NCBI RefSeq assembly: GCF_007989085.1
Contig: NZ_BJVJ01000014.1
Span: 1 to 64,000 of the forward strand
Direction: 5' to 3'
Length of the DNA: 64,000 bases
Origin: Pseudonocardia sulfidoxydans NBRC 16205
GTDB taxonomy: Bacteria > Actinomycetota > Actinomycetes > Mycobacteriales > Pseudonocardiaceae
Shown here: positions 20,670 to 31,383 of the stretch, one piece after another
How positions within the stretch are numbered: the first letter of the stretch is position 1
Layout: the number at the start of each line of letters is the position of its first letter
The notes under the pieces: generated by a model
Told to the model about the DNA's origin: nothing
Databases searched by the model: none
The model's input: only the letters and a program-made list of their open reading frames with translations
Translations under genes and position numbers: made by a program

Positions 20670-22379
20670 TCAGCGGCGGGCGCGCTGCTTGATGCGCGCC
20701 GTCAGCTCCTGCACCTGCTCGAAGGTCTTGCGGCGCAGGGAGATCTCGTTGCGGATCTTCTTGTCGGCGTGCATGACCGTCGTGTGGTCGCGGCCGCCGA
20801 AGGTCTGGCCGATCCGGGGCAGGGAGAGGTCGGTCAGCTCGCGGCACAGGTACATCGCGATCTGGCGGGCCTGCGCCAGCGCCTTCGTCTTCCCCGGCCC
20901 GCACAGCTCGTCCATGGTCACGTCGAAGAACTCCGCCGTGACGGCCATGATCGTCGGCGCGGTGATCTCCGAGGCCGCGGAGTCGCCGATGAGGTCGCGC
21001 AGGACGATCTCGGCGAGCTGGGTGTCGACGGGCTGGCGGTTCAACGACGCGAACGCCGTGACCCGGATGAGTGCGCCCTCGAGCTCTCGGATGTTGCGCT
21101 CGATGCGGGCGGCGATGAACTCCAGGACGTCGCCGGGGACGGCGAGCCGGTCCTGGGCCGCCTTCTTGCGCAGGATCGCGATGCGTGTCTCGAGCTCGGG
21201 CGGCTGGATGTCGGTGATGAGACCCCACTCGAACCGGGTCCGCATGCGGTCCTCGAGCGTCTCGAGGCGCTTGGGCGGGCGGTCGGAGGAGACGACGATC
21301 TGCTTGTTGGAGTTGTGGAGGGTGTTGAAGGTGTGGAAGAACTCCTCCTGCGTACCTTCCTTGCCTTCCAGGAACTGGATGTCGTCGACGAGCAGGACGT
21401 CGACGTCACGGTAGCGGCGCTGGAAGGCGACCTTGCGGTCGTCACGAAGACTGTTGATGAAGTCGTTCGTGAACTCCTCGGTGCTGACGTAGCGCACCCG
21501 CATCCCCGGGAACAGCCGCTGGGCGTAGTGCCCGACGGCGTGCAGCAGGTGGGTCTTGCCCAGCCCGGACTCGCCCCAGATGAACAGCGGGTTGTAGGCC
21601 CGGGCCGGTGCCTCGGCGACCGCGACGGACGCGGCGTGGCTGAACCGGTTCGAGGCGCCGATGACGAAGGTGTCGAACGTGTACTTCTCGTTGAGTCCAG
21701 GCCGCGAGCGCGCGGTGGCGTCGGGGCCGGGCGCGGAGTAGGTGGGCCAGCCGTCCTGGCCCGGGCGGCCGTCGCCGGCATGCGGCCCGGTCGCTCCGAT
21801 GCGGCCGAGCGAGCCGCCTGCGGGCCCGTTGTCGGCGAAACCACCGTCGATCTCGGGGACGGTGGGGGTGTCGGACGGTGCCCCGGCGGCGACGTCGAGT
21901 CGTTCGGGGACGGCGGTCGGCTCGAGGTCCTGGCCGTTGAGTGCGCCGCCGCCGTTGGGGGACAACGCGTCGGCCTCGACGGAGGCGTCGATGTCGGTGG
22001 CGAGCGGGACGGAACGGTCGAGGGGTCCGGGCGCGGCGGCGCGGCCGGCGGCGCGGGGGTCGGGCGGGTCGGGGACCTCGGTGCCGCCGGACGCGGCCGA
22101 GGCATCGACGACGACGGCCAGGTTCACCTGGACGCCGAGGTGGCGGCCGAGGGCGTCGCTGATCGGCTTGCGGAGGATGCGCTCGATCGCGTCCTTGGCG
22201 AACTCGCTCGGGGCCGCGAGGAGTGCGGTGCCGTCGAGGAGGCCGAGCGGACGGGTCAGCCGCAGGAAGGCCCGCTGCTGCGCCGAGAGGGTCGCCGCTC
22301 CCGCCTCACCCGAGGCGCCGGACAGGTCCGCGATGACCCGGTTCCAGACCTTTCCCAGATCCCCTGGCTGGTCGGTCAC
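20670..22379 (-). CDS. dnaA: Chromosomal replication initiator DnaA
   Basis: 569 aa. The N-terminal domain I ([14 protein letters not shown]) is followed by a long acidic/Gly-Pro linker typical of actinobacteria. The AAA+ core has Walker A GESGLGKT (about residues 269-276) and Walker [13 protein letters not shown] (about 326). The DNA-binding domain IV has the signature [16 protein letters not shown] (about 525). It binds DnaA boxes and opens oriC. The GTG at 22379 has GGAGGGAG nine bases upstream. An ATP-DnaA box lies 120 bp upstream and suggests autoregulation. Confidence 0.98.
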   Translation of the reverse strand: MTDQPGDLGKVWNRVIADLSGASGEAGAATLSAQQRAFLRLTRPLGLLDGTALLAAPSEFAKDAIERILRKPISDALGRHLGVQVNLAVVVDASAASGGTEVPDPPDPRAAGRAAAPGPLDRSVPLATDIDASVEADALSPNGGGALNGQDLEPTAVPERLDVAAGAPSDTPTVPEIDGGFADNGPAGGSLGRIGATGPHAGDGRPGQDGWPTYSAPGPDATARSRPGLNEKYTFDTFVIGASNRFSHAASVAVAEAPARAYNPLFIWGESGLGKTHLLHAVGHYAQRLFPGMRVRYVSTEEFTNDFINSLRDDRKVAFQRRYRDVDVLLVDDIQFLEGKEGTQEEFFHTFNTLHNSNKQIVVSSDRPPKRLETLEDRMRTRFEWGLITDIQPPELETRIAILRKKAAQDRLAVPGDVLEFIAARIERNIRELEGALIRVTAFASLNRQPVDTQLAEIVLRDLIGDSAASEITAPTIMAVTAEFFDVTMDELCGPGKTKALAQARQIAMYLCRELTDLSLPRIGQTFGGRDHTTVMHADKKIRNEISLRRKTFEQVQELTARIKQRARR

Positions 22380-22500
22380 CGGGCCTGCTCCCTCCGCAGC
22401 TCTCGTCCGTTCCTTCGGGGGGCCGTCCCTTGCGCACGACGGACCACTTGTCGACCGGACGCCCGGAGACCCGTCGGGTCCCCGCAGTCGATCCCCAGAG

Positions 22501-22509
22501 TTATCCACA
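22501..22509. promoter_or_regulatory. DnaA box in the dnaA upstream region
   Basis: A perfect TTATCCACA, 122 bp upstream of the dnaA start and between dnaA and rpmH. A box here is typical of DnaA autorepression. A weaker CGATCCCCA lies a few bases to the left. Confidence 0.75.
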
Positions 22510-22721
22510 CTTGTGCGCAGACCGTACGCAGCACGGGGGCGCGGGCGCCTCGCGGGCCCACGTCGGTGTGTCGGAGCGGGTGTTCCCGATCCCCCCGGAT
22601 CGAACTGTGAGGGGCGAAGGTAACAACCCCCGACCCGATGCCACAAGGCGCCCTCCGGGCCGCTCGCCGACCTCGGCGTGTCGGCTTGCGCTCGCCGGGC
22701 GGAGTCGACCGCGGGGGCGGT

Positions 22722-22751
22722 TTGACCCCCTCTTCGGGCGCTGCGTACCCT
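22722..22751 (+). promoter_or_regulatory. rpmH promoter (-35 TTGACC, -10 TACCCT)
   Basis: TTGACC at 22722-22727 and TACCCT at 22746-22751, separated by 18 bp, in the housekeeping sigma pattern. It points to rpmH, which starts 175 bp downstream, leaving a long leader. Confidence 0.65.
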
Positions 22752-22925
22752 TGAACGAGCCGCGTCCGAGGACTGGCACGTTCCGCGTGCCGTCGATCGT
22801 TCGCGAGGTCGCGCGCCCCCGGGGCTCGTCGGCCTGTCCGAGCACCACCGCACCACCCGAGACATCGTCCATAGCGACACGACGCCGCCTGTTCGCAGGG
22901 CCGGAGTCGACCAGGAGAGCCGACA

Positions 22926-23069
22926 GTGAGCAAGGGCAAGCGCACCTTCCAGCCGAACAACCGCCGTCGGGCGCGCAAGCACGGTTTCCGGCTGCGTATG
23001 CGCACCCGCGCGGGCCGCGCGATCCTCGCTGCGCGTCGCAGCAAGGGACGCGACAAGCTCTCCGCCTGA
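22926..23069 (+). CDS. rpmH: 50S ribosomal protein L34
   Basis: 47 aa. It starts at a GTG ([20 protein letters not shown]) and contains the L34 core [19 protein letters not shown]. It is a basic ribosomal protein binding 23S rRNA. It is divergent from dnaA and starts the rpmH-rnpA-yidD-yidC-khpB-rsmG-parA-parB series. It ends 12 bp before rnpA. Confidence 0.98.
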   Translation: MSKGKRTFQPNNRRRARKHGFRLRMRTRAGRAILAARRSKGRDKLSA

Positions 23070-23081
23070 TCAGGCAGCGGA

Positions 23082-23438
23082 GTGCTGCCGGCCGGGGCCC
23101 GGCTCACCCGTCGGGACGAGTTCGCGACGACGATGCGGCGTGGTCGCCGTAGCGGCCGGTCGCATCTCGTCGTCCATCTCGACGTCGCGGGTTCCGACAT
23201 GCCCCGGGCCGGGTTCGTCGTCAGCAAGGCCGTCGGCAACGCGGTGGTCCGTCACCGTGTGACCCGGCGGCTTCGCCATGTCGTGGCGCCCCGGCTCGCC
23301 GCGCTGCCCGCCGGGGCGCGCCTGGTCGTGCGGGCGCTGCCGCCCGCGGCCACGGCGTCGTCGGCGGAGCTGGCCGGCGACCTCGACGGCGCGCTCCGCA
23401 CCGCGCTGCGGCGCCTCGCCCCGACGGCCGCGCGATGA
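23082..23438 (+). CDS. rnpA: Ribonuclease P protein component
   Basis: 118 aa basic cofactor of RNase P, which matures tRNA 5' ends. The family signature runs [22 protein letters not shown] (residues about 44-65); the N-terminus [15 protein letters not shown] is also typical. The GTG at 23082 lies 12 bp after rpmH. Its stop overlaps the yidD start by four bases. Confidence 0.95.
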   Translation: MLPAGARLTRRDEFATTMRRGRRSGRSHLVVHLDVAGSDMPRAGFVVSKAVGNAVVRHRVTRRLRHVVAPRLAALPAGARLVVRALPPAATASSAELAGDLDGALRTALRRLAPTAAR

Positions 23439-23845
23439 CCGGTCCCGGCAGCGAGCCCGTCCATGGTGACGACCCCGACGTTGCCGCGGCCGCCGACCAG
23501 ACGCCCGCAGCGGCGCCCCGCCCGTCGCCGGTGGCACGCGTGATGATCGGCGCCCTCCGCTTCTACAAGCGCTGGATCTCGCCGGCGTTCCCGCCCGTGT
23601 GCCGCTTCTACCCGTCCTGCAGCGCCTACGGGATCGAGGCGCTCCAGGTCCACGGCGTGCTCCGCGGGAGCTATCTGACGGTTCGTCGGCTTCTGCGCTG
23701 CGGACCGTGGCACCCTGGCGGTCTGGACCCGGTGCCACCGCGCCGCCCATCACGCCACGACGACGACCGACGCCCGGCCGAGGACGCGGACGCCCGTCGC
23801 GGCGCCGACCCCGGTGAGAACCACGAGGAGCAAGCCCGGTGCTGA
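23435..23845 (+). CDS. yidD: Membrane protein insertion efficiency factor YidD
   Basis: 136 aa, longer than the usual 70-90 because of Ala/Pro-rich N- and acidic C-terminal tails. The core is [20 protein letters not shown], then [11 protein letters not shown] and [10 protein letters not shown], with the conserved cysteines. YidD helps YidC insert proteins into the membrane. The ATG overlaps the rnpA stop (ATGA), and its last codons overlap the yidC start by seven bases, so translation is probably coupled. Confidence 0.95.
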   Translation: MTGPGSEPVHGDDPDVAAAADQTPAAAPRPSPVARVMIGALRFYKRWISPAFPPVCRFYPSCSAYGIEALQVHGVLRGSYLTVRRLLRCGPWHPGGLDPVPPRRPSRHDDDRRPAEDADARRGADPGENHEEQARC

Positions 23846-24942
23846 ACTTCATCTACTACCCGGTCTCGGCCATCCTGTGGTTCTGGCACAAGGCTTTCGG
23901 CTTCGTCTTCTCGCCCACCAGTGGTGTCGCGTGGGCGCTGTCGGTCGTCTTCCTGGTCTTCACGCTCCGCGCGATCCTGTACAAGCCGTTCGTCGGCCAG
24001 GTGCGGTCGATGCGCAAGATGCAGGAGTTCCAGCCGGAGATCCAGAAGCTCCGGAAGAAGTACGCGAACGACAAGCAGAAGATGACGCAGGAGATGCAGC
24101 GCCTGCAGAGCGAGCAGGGTGTCAACCCGCTCGGTGGCTGCCTCCCCATCCTCATCCAGGTGCCGGTGTTCATCGGCCTCTTCCACGTGCTGCGCGAGTT
24201 CAAGCCCGGGAAGACCGAGAACTACATCTTCAACGCCGCCGACGTGCAGTCCTTCGTCGAGTCGGACCTGTTCGGCGCCAAGCTCGGCGCGTCGATCGTC
24301 CCGCTGCAGGGTGCGCCCAGCCTCGACCAGCTCGGCACGACCGTCGGCCAGATGTTGATCGTCATGATCCCCCTGATGATCATGGCCGGTGTCTTCACGC
24401 ACATCACGGCGCGGCATTCCGTCGCCCGGCAGACGGAGGCCCAGGCGGCCAACCCGCAGTCGGCGATCATGAACAAGCTGATGCTGTACGTCTTCCCGAT
24501 CGGTGTCGTCGTCGGTGCGCCGTTCCTGCCGCTCGCGATCCTCATGTACTGGGTTGCGAACAACCTGTGGACGCTCGCCCAGCAGCGCATCGTCTACAAG
24601 AAGATCGACGCCGAAGAGGCCGCCAAGAAGGAGCAGGCGACGACCAACAGGCAGGCGCTCGCGCCCAAGCCCGGTCAGAAGCCCAACCGCAACGGTGCCA
24701 CCGCGAAGAACGACGCCGACACCGCGGACGGCGCCGCCGAGGTCGACCTGACCAAGGACGCCGACACCGCCGGCGACGCGGCCCCTCCCCCGGCGAAGAA
24801 GCCCGGCGCCAAGCCGGTCAAGCCGTCCTCCGGCCAGCAGCGCGGGGGGTCCAACAACGGATCGCCCAACGCGCGCAACGGAAGGACCACCAGCGGAGGC
24901 TCACGGCCCTCCGCGGCCCGCAAGGGCCGAAAGCGCCGCTGA
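23839..24942 (+). CDS. yidC: Membrane protein insertase YidC
   Basis: 367 aa Oxa1/YidC/Alb3-family insertase acting with or without SecYEG. The N-terminal helix ([19 protein letters not shown]) is followed by a cytoplasmic coiled hairpin rich in Lys/Gln/Glu. Further helices lie at [32 protein letters not shown] and [20 protein letters not shown]. The C-terminal 110 residues are a Lys/Ala/Gly-rich tail that may bind ribosomes. The GTG at 23839 follows GAGGAG. Confidence 0.95.
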   Translation: MLNFIYYPVSAILWFWHKAFGFVFSPTSGVAWALSVVFLVFTLRAILYKPFVGQVRSMRKMQEFQPEIQKLRKKYANDKQKMTQEMQRLQSEQGVNPLGGCLPILIQVPVFIGLFHVLREFKPGKTENYIFNAADVQSFVESDLFGAKLGASIVPLQGAPSLDQLGTTVGQMLIVMIPLMIMAGVFTHITARHSVARQTEAQAANPQSAIMNKLMLYVFPIGVVVGAPFLPLAILMYWVANNLWTLAQQRIVYKKIDAEEAAKKEQATTNRQALAPKPGQKPNRNGATAKNDADTADGAAEVDLTKDADTAGDAAPPPAKKPGAKPVKPSSGQQRGGSNNGSPNARNGRTTSGGSRPSAARKGRKRR

Positions 24943-25046
24943 CCGAAGCCACGAGCCGGGCCCGTCGGGGTCCGGCGCCGGAGGTCCGGACCCAGCTCCC
25001 CCGCTGCGGTTCCGGCCGCCCGGATCGTCAGGAAGGGAGACCCACC

Positions 25047-25580
25047 GTGCCGAAGACCGCCGAGGACGGTTCTGCCGACACCGCCGCCGACGCCCCCAAG
25101 CCGGCGACCGCCGAGGAGCAGCTGATCCGCGAGGGCGACATCGCGGGCGACTACCTCGAGCGCCTGCTCGACCTGCTCGACTACGACGGCGACATCGATC
25201 TCGACGTCGAGGCCGGCCGGGCCATCGTCAGCATCGACGGCGGCGAGGACCTCGAGAAGCTCGTCGGCGACCGCGGTTCGGTCCTGGAGTCGTTGCAGGA
25301 GCTCACCCGGCTCGCCGTGCAGCAGGCCTCCGGGAACCGCAGCCGACTGATGCTCGACATCGCCCAGTGGCGGCAAGGCCGTCGCGACGAGCTCACCGAG
25401 CTCGGCAAGCGCACCGCCAAGGACGTCCTCGACTCGGGGCAGCCGGTCAAGCTGCGGCCGATGACGCCGTTCGAGCGCAAGGTCGTGCACGACGCCGTCT
25501 CCAAGATCAAGGGCGTCAACAGCGAGAGCGAGGGCGAGGAGCCCCGTCGCCAGGTCGTCGTCTTCCGCAGTGGCGGCTGA
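25047..25580 (+). CDS. KhpB/Jag family RNA-binding protein
   Basis: 177 aa. A KH-like domain (LERLLDLLDYDGDIDLDVEA through IVSIDGGEDLEKLVGDRG) is followed by an R3H domain (RSRLMLDIAQWRQGRRDEL through RPMTPFERKVVHDAVSK). It is a single-stranded RNA-binding protein that in other bacteria acts in cell elongation and small-RNA control. The GTG at 25047 follows AGGAAGGGAGA. It lacks a clear Jag N-terminal domain; the first 30 residues are Ala/Glu-rich. It overlaps rsmG by 11 bp. Confidence 0.93.
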   Translation: MPKTAEDGSADTAADAPKPATAEEQLIREGDIAGDYLERLLDLLDYDGDIDLDVEAGRAIVSIDGGEDLEKLVGDRGSVLESLQELTRLAVQQASGNRSRLMLDIAQWRQGRRDELTELGKRTAKDVLDSGQPVKLRPMTPFERKVVHDAVSKIKGVNSESEGEEPRRQVVVFRSGG

Positions 25581-26283
25581 CGTCCCCGCGCACGGCGACG
25601 TCGCGCCCGTCGCCTCACCGCCGTCGGTGGCCGCCGAGATCTTCGACGAACGGCTGCCGGCGGCGGTGCGCTATGCGGAGCACCTGGCGACCACCGGCGT
25701 GGAACGGGGCCTCATCGGGCCCCGCGAGACCGAGCGGCTGTGGGACCGGCACATCCTGAACTGTGCAGTCGTGAAGGAAGTCGTCCCGGACGGGGCACGC
25801 GTCGTCGACCTGGGTTCGGGAGCGGGTCTGCCCGGGATACCGTTGGCCCTGGCACGTCCGGACCTGCACGTCGTCCTCGTGGAACCGCTGGCCCGACGGG
25901 TCGACTGGCTCACCGAGGTGATCGAGGACCTGGACCTGCCGATCCAGGTGCAGCGCGGACGGGCCGAGGAAACCGAGGTCCGACGGCGATGGGAGGGGGC
26001 AGACGTGGTCACCGCACGAGCCGTCGCACCGCTCGCCCGTCTCGCCGGATGGGCATTACCCCTGCTGCGCCGAGGTGGCAGGCTGGTCGCCGTCAAGGGT
26101 GCGTCCGCCGAGCAGGAGGTCGCGCGCGACGCGGTCGCCGTCCGCAAGGCCGGTGGCGGCGACGCGACGGTCGCCCGGTGCGGCGAAGGGCTCGTCGAGG
26201 TGCCGAGCACCGTCGTGCTCGTCGAACGGACCGCGGCGCCGCGTGCCGGGCGCCCGGGCCGGAGGAGGGAGCAGCGATCGTGA
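25570..26283 (+). CDS. rsmG: 16S rRNA (guanine-N7) methyltransferase RsmG
   Basis: 237 aa SAM-dependent methyltransferase that modifies the 530 loop of 16S rRNA. It has ERLWDRHILNCA, the SAM motif VVDLGSGAGLPGIPLALARP, VEPLARRVDWL, and VVTARAVAPLARLAGWALPL. Loss of this gene gives low-level streptomycin resistance in other species. The GTG at 25570 lies inside the end of the khpB-like gene, and its stop overlaps the parA start. Confidence 0.95.
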   Translation: MAADVPAHGDVAPVASPPSVAAEIFDERLPAAVRYAEHLATTGVERGLIGPRETERLWDRHILNCAVVKEVVPDGARVVDLGSGAGLPGIPLALARPDLHVVLVEPLARRVDWLTEVIEDLDLPIQVQRGRAEETEVRRRWEGADVVTARAVAPLARLAGWALPLLRRGGRLVAVKGASAEQEVARDAVAVRKAGGGDATVARCGEGLVEVPSTVVLVERTAAPRAGRPGRRREQRS

Positions 26284-27236
26284 CCGAGGCCGACGTTTCA
26301 CGTGGAACATCGGGCGGTCCGGCGCCGAGTCCGGGATGGACGCCGATCGCGGAGGAGGCCGAACGGGCCGCCCGGATGCGACACCCCGACCGCTACGCCA
26401 TGCCTCGCCCGGCCCACCGCCGCGTGCTGACCGTCGCCAACCAGAAGGGCGGGGTCGGTAAGACCACGAGCACGGTCAACCTCGCCGCAGCCCTTGCGTT
26501 GCACGGGGTTCGCGTCCTCGTTGTCGACCTCGACCCGCAGGGCAACGCCAGCACCGCCCTCGGCGTCGACCACCGAGCCGGCACCCCGTCGGTCTACGAG
26601 GCGCTCCTCGGCGAGATCAGCCTGCTCGAGGCCGCGGTCCCCAGCACCGCGTCACCCGACCTGCTGTGCGTCCCCGCGACGATCGACCTCGCCGGCGCCG
26701 AGATCGAGCTCGTCAGCATGGTGGCTCGCGAACAGCGTCTCAAGCAGGCCCTCAGCCCCGACGTCCTCGACCAGCTCGACGTCGACTACGTCCTCATCGA
26801 CTGCCCGCCCTCCCTCGGCCTGCTGACAGTGAACGCGCTCGTCGCGGCCGCGGAGGTGCTCATCCCCATCCAGTGCGAGTACTACGCGCTCGAAGGGCTC
26901 GGGCAGCTGCTCAGCAACATCGACCTCGTCCGGTCGCACCTCAACACCAGCCTGCACGTCTCCACGATCCTGCTCACCATGTACGACGGCCGCACCAAGC
27001 TCGCCGATCAGGTGACATCCGAGGTCAGGCAGCACTTCGGCGGCGTGGTCCTGCGTACCGTCATCCCCCGCAGTGTGAAGGTGTCCGAGGCGCCCGGCTA
27101 CAGCCAGACCGTCCTCGCCTACGACCCCGGCTCCAGGGGCTCCATGTCGTACGTCGACGCGGCCCGGGAGATCGCGGCCCGTGGCGCGGCGATGGGTGCC
27201 GACAGCGCGGCAGGCGTCGAGACGAACGGGCGGTAG
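26280..27236 (+). CDS. parA: Chromosome partitioning ATPase ParA
   Basis: 318 aa. The deviant Walker A KGGVGKTTS lies at residues 56-64. Walker B-like VLIDCPPSLGLL and the helix YYALEGLGQLLSNIDLV are typical of Soj/ParA. It binds non-specific DNA when ATP-bound and is driven by ParB. The 50-residue N-terminal extension is common in actinobacteria. The GTG at 26280 overlaps the rsmG stop and follows GGAGGAGGGA. A parS-like site lies within its sixth to eleventh codons. Confidence 0.97.
   Translation: MTEADVSRGTSGGPAPSPGWTPIAEEAERAARMRHPDRYAMPRPAHRRVLTVANQKGGVGKTTSTVNLAAALALHGVRVLVVDLDPQGNASTALGVDHRAGTPSVYEALLGEISLLEAAVPSTASPDLLCVPATIDLAGAEIELVSMVAREQRLKQALSPDVLDQLDVDYVLIDCPPSLGLLTVNALVAAAEVLIPIQCEYYALEGLGQLLSNIDLVRSHLNTSLHVSTILLTMYDGRTKLADQVTSEVRQHFGGVVLRTVIPRSVKVSEAPGYSQTVLAYDPGSRGSMSYVDAAREIAARGAAMGADSAAGVETNGR
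26294..26309. promoter_or_regulatory. parS-like site in the start of parA
   Basis: CGTTTCACGTGGAACA, one mismatch from the palindromic core GTTTCACGTGAAAC. It is placed within the first codons of parA, so ParB loading here could also affect parAB expression. Confidence 0.75.
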
Positions 27237-27239
27237 AGC

Positions 27240-28205
27240 ATGGCCGAGCGCAAGGGTGGGCTGGGCCGCGGACTCGCCGCCCTCATCCCCACCGGCCCCC
27301 CGCTCGACACGGCATCCCCCACCGCGCCACCGGTCCCCGACTCGTGGAACCGCGGCACCCCCGCGTCCACCGGTGTCGACGAGCCCGCGCCCGTCGCCGG
27401 CGCGCACTACCGCGAGATCGACGTCGACGCGATCCGACCCAACCCCAAGCAGCCCCGCACCGCCTTCGACGAGGAACACCTCGCCGAACTCGAACACTCC
27501 ATCCGCGAGTTCGGGCTGCTTCAGCCCGTCGTCGTCCGCGACACCGGCGGCGGCCGCTACCAGCTCATCATGGGCGAACGACGCTGGCGTGCCTCCCAGC
27601 GTGCGGGGCTCCACCGCATCCCGGCCATCGTCCGCAGCACCGCCGACGACGCCATGCTCCGCGACGCGCTCCTGGAGAACATCCACCGCGTCCAGCTCAA
27701 CCCGCTCGAAGAAGCAGCCGCATACGAGCAGCTCCTCGCCGAGTTCGGCGTCACCCACGCCGAGCTCGCCGACCGCATCGGTCGTAGCCGCCCCGTCGTC
27801 ACCAACATGATCCGGCTCCTCCGGCTGCCCGTCCCCGTGCAACGCCGCGTCGCCGCCGGCGTCCTCTCCGCCGGGCACGCGCGCGCCCTCCTCGGCCTCG
27901 ACGACCCCGGGCGCCAGGAAGAACTCGCGACGCGCATCGTCGCCGAAGGCATGTCCGTCCGCGCCACCGAGGAAGCCGTCCTCCTCGCGCGCAGCGAGAA
28001 GCCCGCCCCCGCCCGCGCCGCACGGCGCAAACCGATCCACGCCCCCGGTGCCGAACGTCTCGCCGAGAGCCTCTCCGACCGCTTCGACACCCGCGTCCGC
28101 GTCGAGCTCGGGCAGCGGAAGGGACGGATCGTCGTCGAGTTCGGCTCCGTCGAGGATCTCGAGCGGATCGCCGAGCTCATGAACAGTCCGAAGGACCACG
28201 GCTGA
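27240..28205 (+). CDS. parB: Chromosome partitioning protein ParB (CTPase)
   Basis: 321 aa. The N-terminus [13 protein letters not shown] is followed by the ParB/Srx CTP-binding domain ([40 protein letters not shown]). The helix-turn-helix that reads parS is [20 protein letters not shown]. The C-terminal dimerisation region ends [16 protein letters not shown]. It starts 3 bp after parA. At least seven parS-like sites lie within 25 kb. Confidence 0.97.
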   Translation: MAERKGGLGRGLAALIPTGPPLDTASPTAPPVPDSWNRGTPASTGVDEPAPVAGAHYREIDVDAIRPNPKQPRTAFDEEHLAELEHSIREFGLLQPVVVRDTGGGRYQLIMGERRWRASQRAGLHRIPAIVRSTADDAMLRDALLENIHRVQLNPLEEAAAYEQLLAEFGVTHAELADRIGRSRPVVTNMIRLLRLPVPVQRRVAAGVLSAGHARALLGLDDPGRQEELATRIVAEGMSVRATEEAVLLARSEKPAPARAARRKPIHAPGAERLAESLSDRFDTRVRVELGQRKGRIVVEFGSVEDLERIAELMNSPKDHG

Positions 28206-28782
28206 GGCCGATTTTCGGGTCTGCGAAGGACCATCCGAGGACCCTCGGTGATCGACAGGCGGTTGTCGGATTATCGGACTCGGCGCGTCTAGTCATGTGC
28301 TACCGAACGGTTTGCGGTTCGTGAAGGTGCTACACGTCGATGAGGTGAGTCGAGCCGAGCGCCGGCCCGGCGTGACATGACCCCCTGTGGCTGGGGACCG
28401 CTGTCGAGTCGGCGGCTGGGGCATCGCCGAGAACCCGACGGTCGACTCCACGGGTCGCGAAACGCACGGCCGCTGTCGGGTCGGGAGCTCGCGCGATCCA
28501 CGGCGACGCGATACCGCCCGGCTGTCGACGCAGACGAAGCCGATGCACATCCTGGTGGCGATTGCGCACCGACTCCACCAGGGCTGGCTCGGCTTCATCC
28601 CGATCGGACAGGCAACGCGCGTGGGGCCCCGACCCGCAGAACCTTGAGCGGGTCCGGCTTGTCGCATGCCTACGGAAGCAGCGTCTGCGGCCTCGGCGTG
28701 TTGAGCGCCGACTGCCCGCAGGCCGGCGTGCTGGGCGGACAGGCGTCGTGGGCGGAGGCGTTGCGGGCGGGGTCGGCTGCGC

Positions 28783-28798
28783 TGTTTCACGTGAAACC
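28783..28798. promoter_or_regulatory. parS site
   Basis: TGTTTCACGTGAAACC: perfect 14-bp palindromic core, with one mismatch at the outermost base. It lies 580 bp after parB. Confidence 0.9.
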
Positions 28799-29549
28799 GC
28801 TCCTGTTCGCTCGCGGCGGCGAGTGGCGCGACTCGGCAACGTGGATCGGCGAGTCAGAGTCCGTGGCCCTCCGGGCGGGCCAGACACGACTGCTGTGAAC
28901 TGACGGTCCTGTGGTGATGCGCACAAGGCCAGCCGCGGTCGTGTAGGCCCAGGCCGCGTTCGACCAGGGGGCCGACGATGCTCGTGGCCGAGGCCTACAG
29001 CGGCCCTGCTCCGCGCGCAGTACCCCGCCGCGATGGGTGCCAGTCGCTCGCGCAGGGGCCGGTTGGTGCGCGCGCTCGGGGAGGAGCTCGTCCATGTACG
29101 GCGACGCCCTAGACCGGTCACAGCTGGACGATGAGCCGATGCTGCGGTTCGAGCGCGGCTCGGGCCTACCGTTCTCCGCGGTTTCGGCGTTGTCGCCGAG
29201 GTAGCTGCGCATGACCCGGCCGGGGCGAGCACTGGACTCGTCGGCGCACTTCCGGCGGAGCGGCACCGACAGATCTGTGGTCGAAGTTCTTGTCGGCTCT
29301 GTTCTCGTGGGCGCAGATGTCCTTGAGTCCCGTGCTGAGCTCGCTGAGGTGTCGACGAGCCTCTGCGGGTCTGGGGCGGCTTGCGGGGCGGTCGGGAAGT
29401 ACTGTCCCCACGGGACTGGTGGGGCGTGCGACGAGGTCGACGCACCCGGTTGACCCGACTGCGGGTGCTGCCCCGAGGCACGATGTCGTGCGTGATGGCG
29501 AGATCGCGTCGTGAGGCGGGAGACGCCGACCACGGGAACGGCCGGCCCA

Positions 29550-29565
29550 CGTTTCACGTGAAACA
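29550..29565. promoter_or_regulatory. parS site
   Basis: CGTTTCACGTGAAACA: perfect 14-bp core, one outer mismatch. Confidence 0.9.
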
Positions 29566-30108
29566 CGCACGGATCTGTCCTTCGGCGTGGCGGCTGCTGC
29601 GGATCGAGACACCTCGGAAACTCCGAGCGTGGGTGCTCAGCGTCGCGCCCATGTCCCCTGGGGTGTGCCGGGGCCGAGCCGAGGACTCCTCGTCGAACTG
29701 CCGCGGATGCGGGTCCGATGCTCGGCTGCGCAACGGTCCGGGTACGCGTCGTCGGATACGGGAGGCCGCCGCGCGAAGAGCGACACTGGGTGGCCCGCAC
29801 ACAACGGCGACGCTCCCCCGCTCGTCGTAGCCGCACCTCCGTGGACGGCGCGGGGAGGCTGCTGCTCGTCGGAGTCGACCTCGCGCGTTGCATCGTGGTC
29901 GACTCCGCCGCCGGCGTTGTGCTGCTCGACCTCGCCGAGATCGTGTGGCTGCGGGCCCCTTCGAGAGGACGGAAGAACGGGCGGCGTCGGATGGGCTGCG
30001 TGGACCTCCCGCCGAGGGCGCCCGAGTCCGACCGGCCGGTGGACTGGATCGAGCACCGAGCCGTCTGTGTCGGGGCTGCTGGGAGCGCAGAGAAGGGCGA
30101 CGTCCCGA

Positions 30109-30124
30109 GGATTCACGTGAAACA
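30109..30124. promoter_or_regulatory. parS-like site, one core mismatch
   Basis: GGATTCACGTGAAACA: the left half carries A instead of T at the second core position. Probably a weaker ParB site. Confidence 0.65.
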
Positions 30125-30367
30125 CCCACCGTGTCGATGAGACGAGCACAGGGAGCCGGACAGTTCCCGCCCGCGTCCTCGCCGCGACGACCGAGATCCG
30201 GTCGTGTCCGCGGCGCCGAACACGAGCAGGGGTAGTACGACTGGCCGCACGGCGGACATCGCTCGAAAGGGGCGTGTCCGGGGGCGACGCCACTGGGCGA
30301 CCGGACGCGCGAGCGATGGTCAGGTCCGGTCGACGAGCACGCCCGACATTCCATCCGAGCGTTGTCA

Positions 30368-30497
30368 GGGCTGCCGCACGGCTTTCCCGCAGAGGGCTGC
30401 CGGAGAGCACTGCCAAAGAGGGCTGCCGGAGAGCACTGCCAAAGAGGGCTGTCGGAGAGGGCTGCCGGAGAGCGCTGCCGGAGAGCGCTGTGGAGGG
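30368..30497. repeat. 13-bp tandem repeat array, about ten degenerate units
   Basis: Units follow GGGCTGCCGGAGA with substitutions: alternating GGGCTGCCGGAGA and GCACTGCCAAAGA (twice), then GGGCTGTCGGAGA, GGGCTGCCGGAGA, GCGCTGCCGGAGA and a decayed unit. Two poorer units precede. Related words (CAGAGGGCTGTCG) recur at 30676 and 31068. Confidence 0.8.
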
Positions 30498-30539
30498 GCC
30501 TGTCGCCGTCCCAAGCGGCCGCTACAGGCGCTCCCCCGC

Positions 30540-31240
30540 GATGTCTGCAGGAACGACGATTGACAAGGGTCGGAGCAGCAGCGCCGCGGGATGGGTACCG
30601 CCGCGAACGGAGAGGACGCCGCCCGGTCCGGGAGCGGCACCTCGAACTCAGCCGCGATCAGCGCGGTGCGTCGTCGCAGAGGGCTGTCGCATGGAGGCCG
30701 CTGTAGGCGTTCAGTGCCACCGGACGCATACCCGACGCGGGACGGACTGGCCGCCGCCCGGTCCGGCGGCGCCACCTCGAACCCCAGGCGATCGGCTCGC
30801 CGCGCTGCCGCACAGAGCTACCGTACAGAGGTGCCGCAGGCGCTGCCCGCCACGACCGCACGGACAGCGATTGGGAGGGGTCGGGCGAGCAGCTGCGCGG
30901 CAGGCTTGGCACGGACGCGGACTGGCTGCAGCCCGGTGCAGGAGCGGCACGTCGAACCTGAGCTGGGCGAGCTCGTCGCGGCGTTTGCCACGGCGACGCC
31001 GCCGCCGGGCTTTGCACACGATGTCGACCGGCTTCCAGCGCCCAGGCGTGATCGCCCCGCCGCCTTCGCAGAGGGCTGTCGTGAGACCTGTCGCACGGGG
31101 GCCGGTGCTGGGCACCCGACTGCCCAGGTAGGCAGGGACGACGATCGACAGGAGGCCGAGCAGCAGGGTTGCGGGATGGGTACCGCCGTGGACGGAGAGG
31201 CCGCCGGTCGGTTCGGCGGCACCACGTCCCGCCCCGAGCG
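30540..31240. repeat. Dispersed degenerate direct repeats
   Basis: Similar blocks recur near 30549, 30742, 30850 and 31134. Shared words include GACGATTGACA/GACGATCGACA, GAGCAGCAG, GCGGGATGGGTACCGCCG (30587 and 31173), and CGGAGAGG followed by GCCGCC or CGCCGCC and a GGCACC/GGCACG-type ending. The intact unit may be about 290 bp. It is not an identifiable insertion sequence. Confidence 0.5.
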
Positions 31241-31383
31241 GGTCGCTTCGCCGCGAGCTGCGACGACCACGCGCGCGGGTCATGCACGAGCTCGTCCTCT
31301 CGACGGACGATCGAGGCGGGTGGGGCGCGACGCTGCCGAGGGACGCCGCCGAGTTCTCCGCGAGCCTGCGCCTCGAAGGAACC

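Noticed and set aside
28377..31240. Genes in the interval after parB
   Set aside because: Many open frames over 100 codons exist on both strands, but all are Arg/Ala/Pro-rich, lack ribosome sites and show no family pattern.
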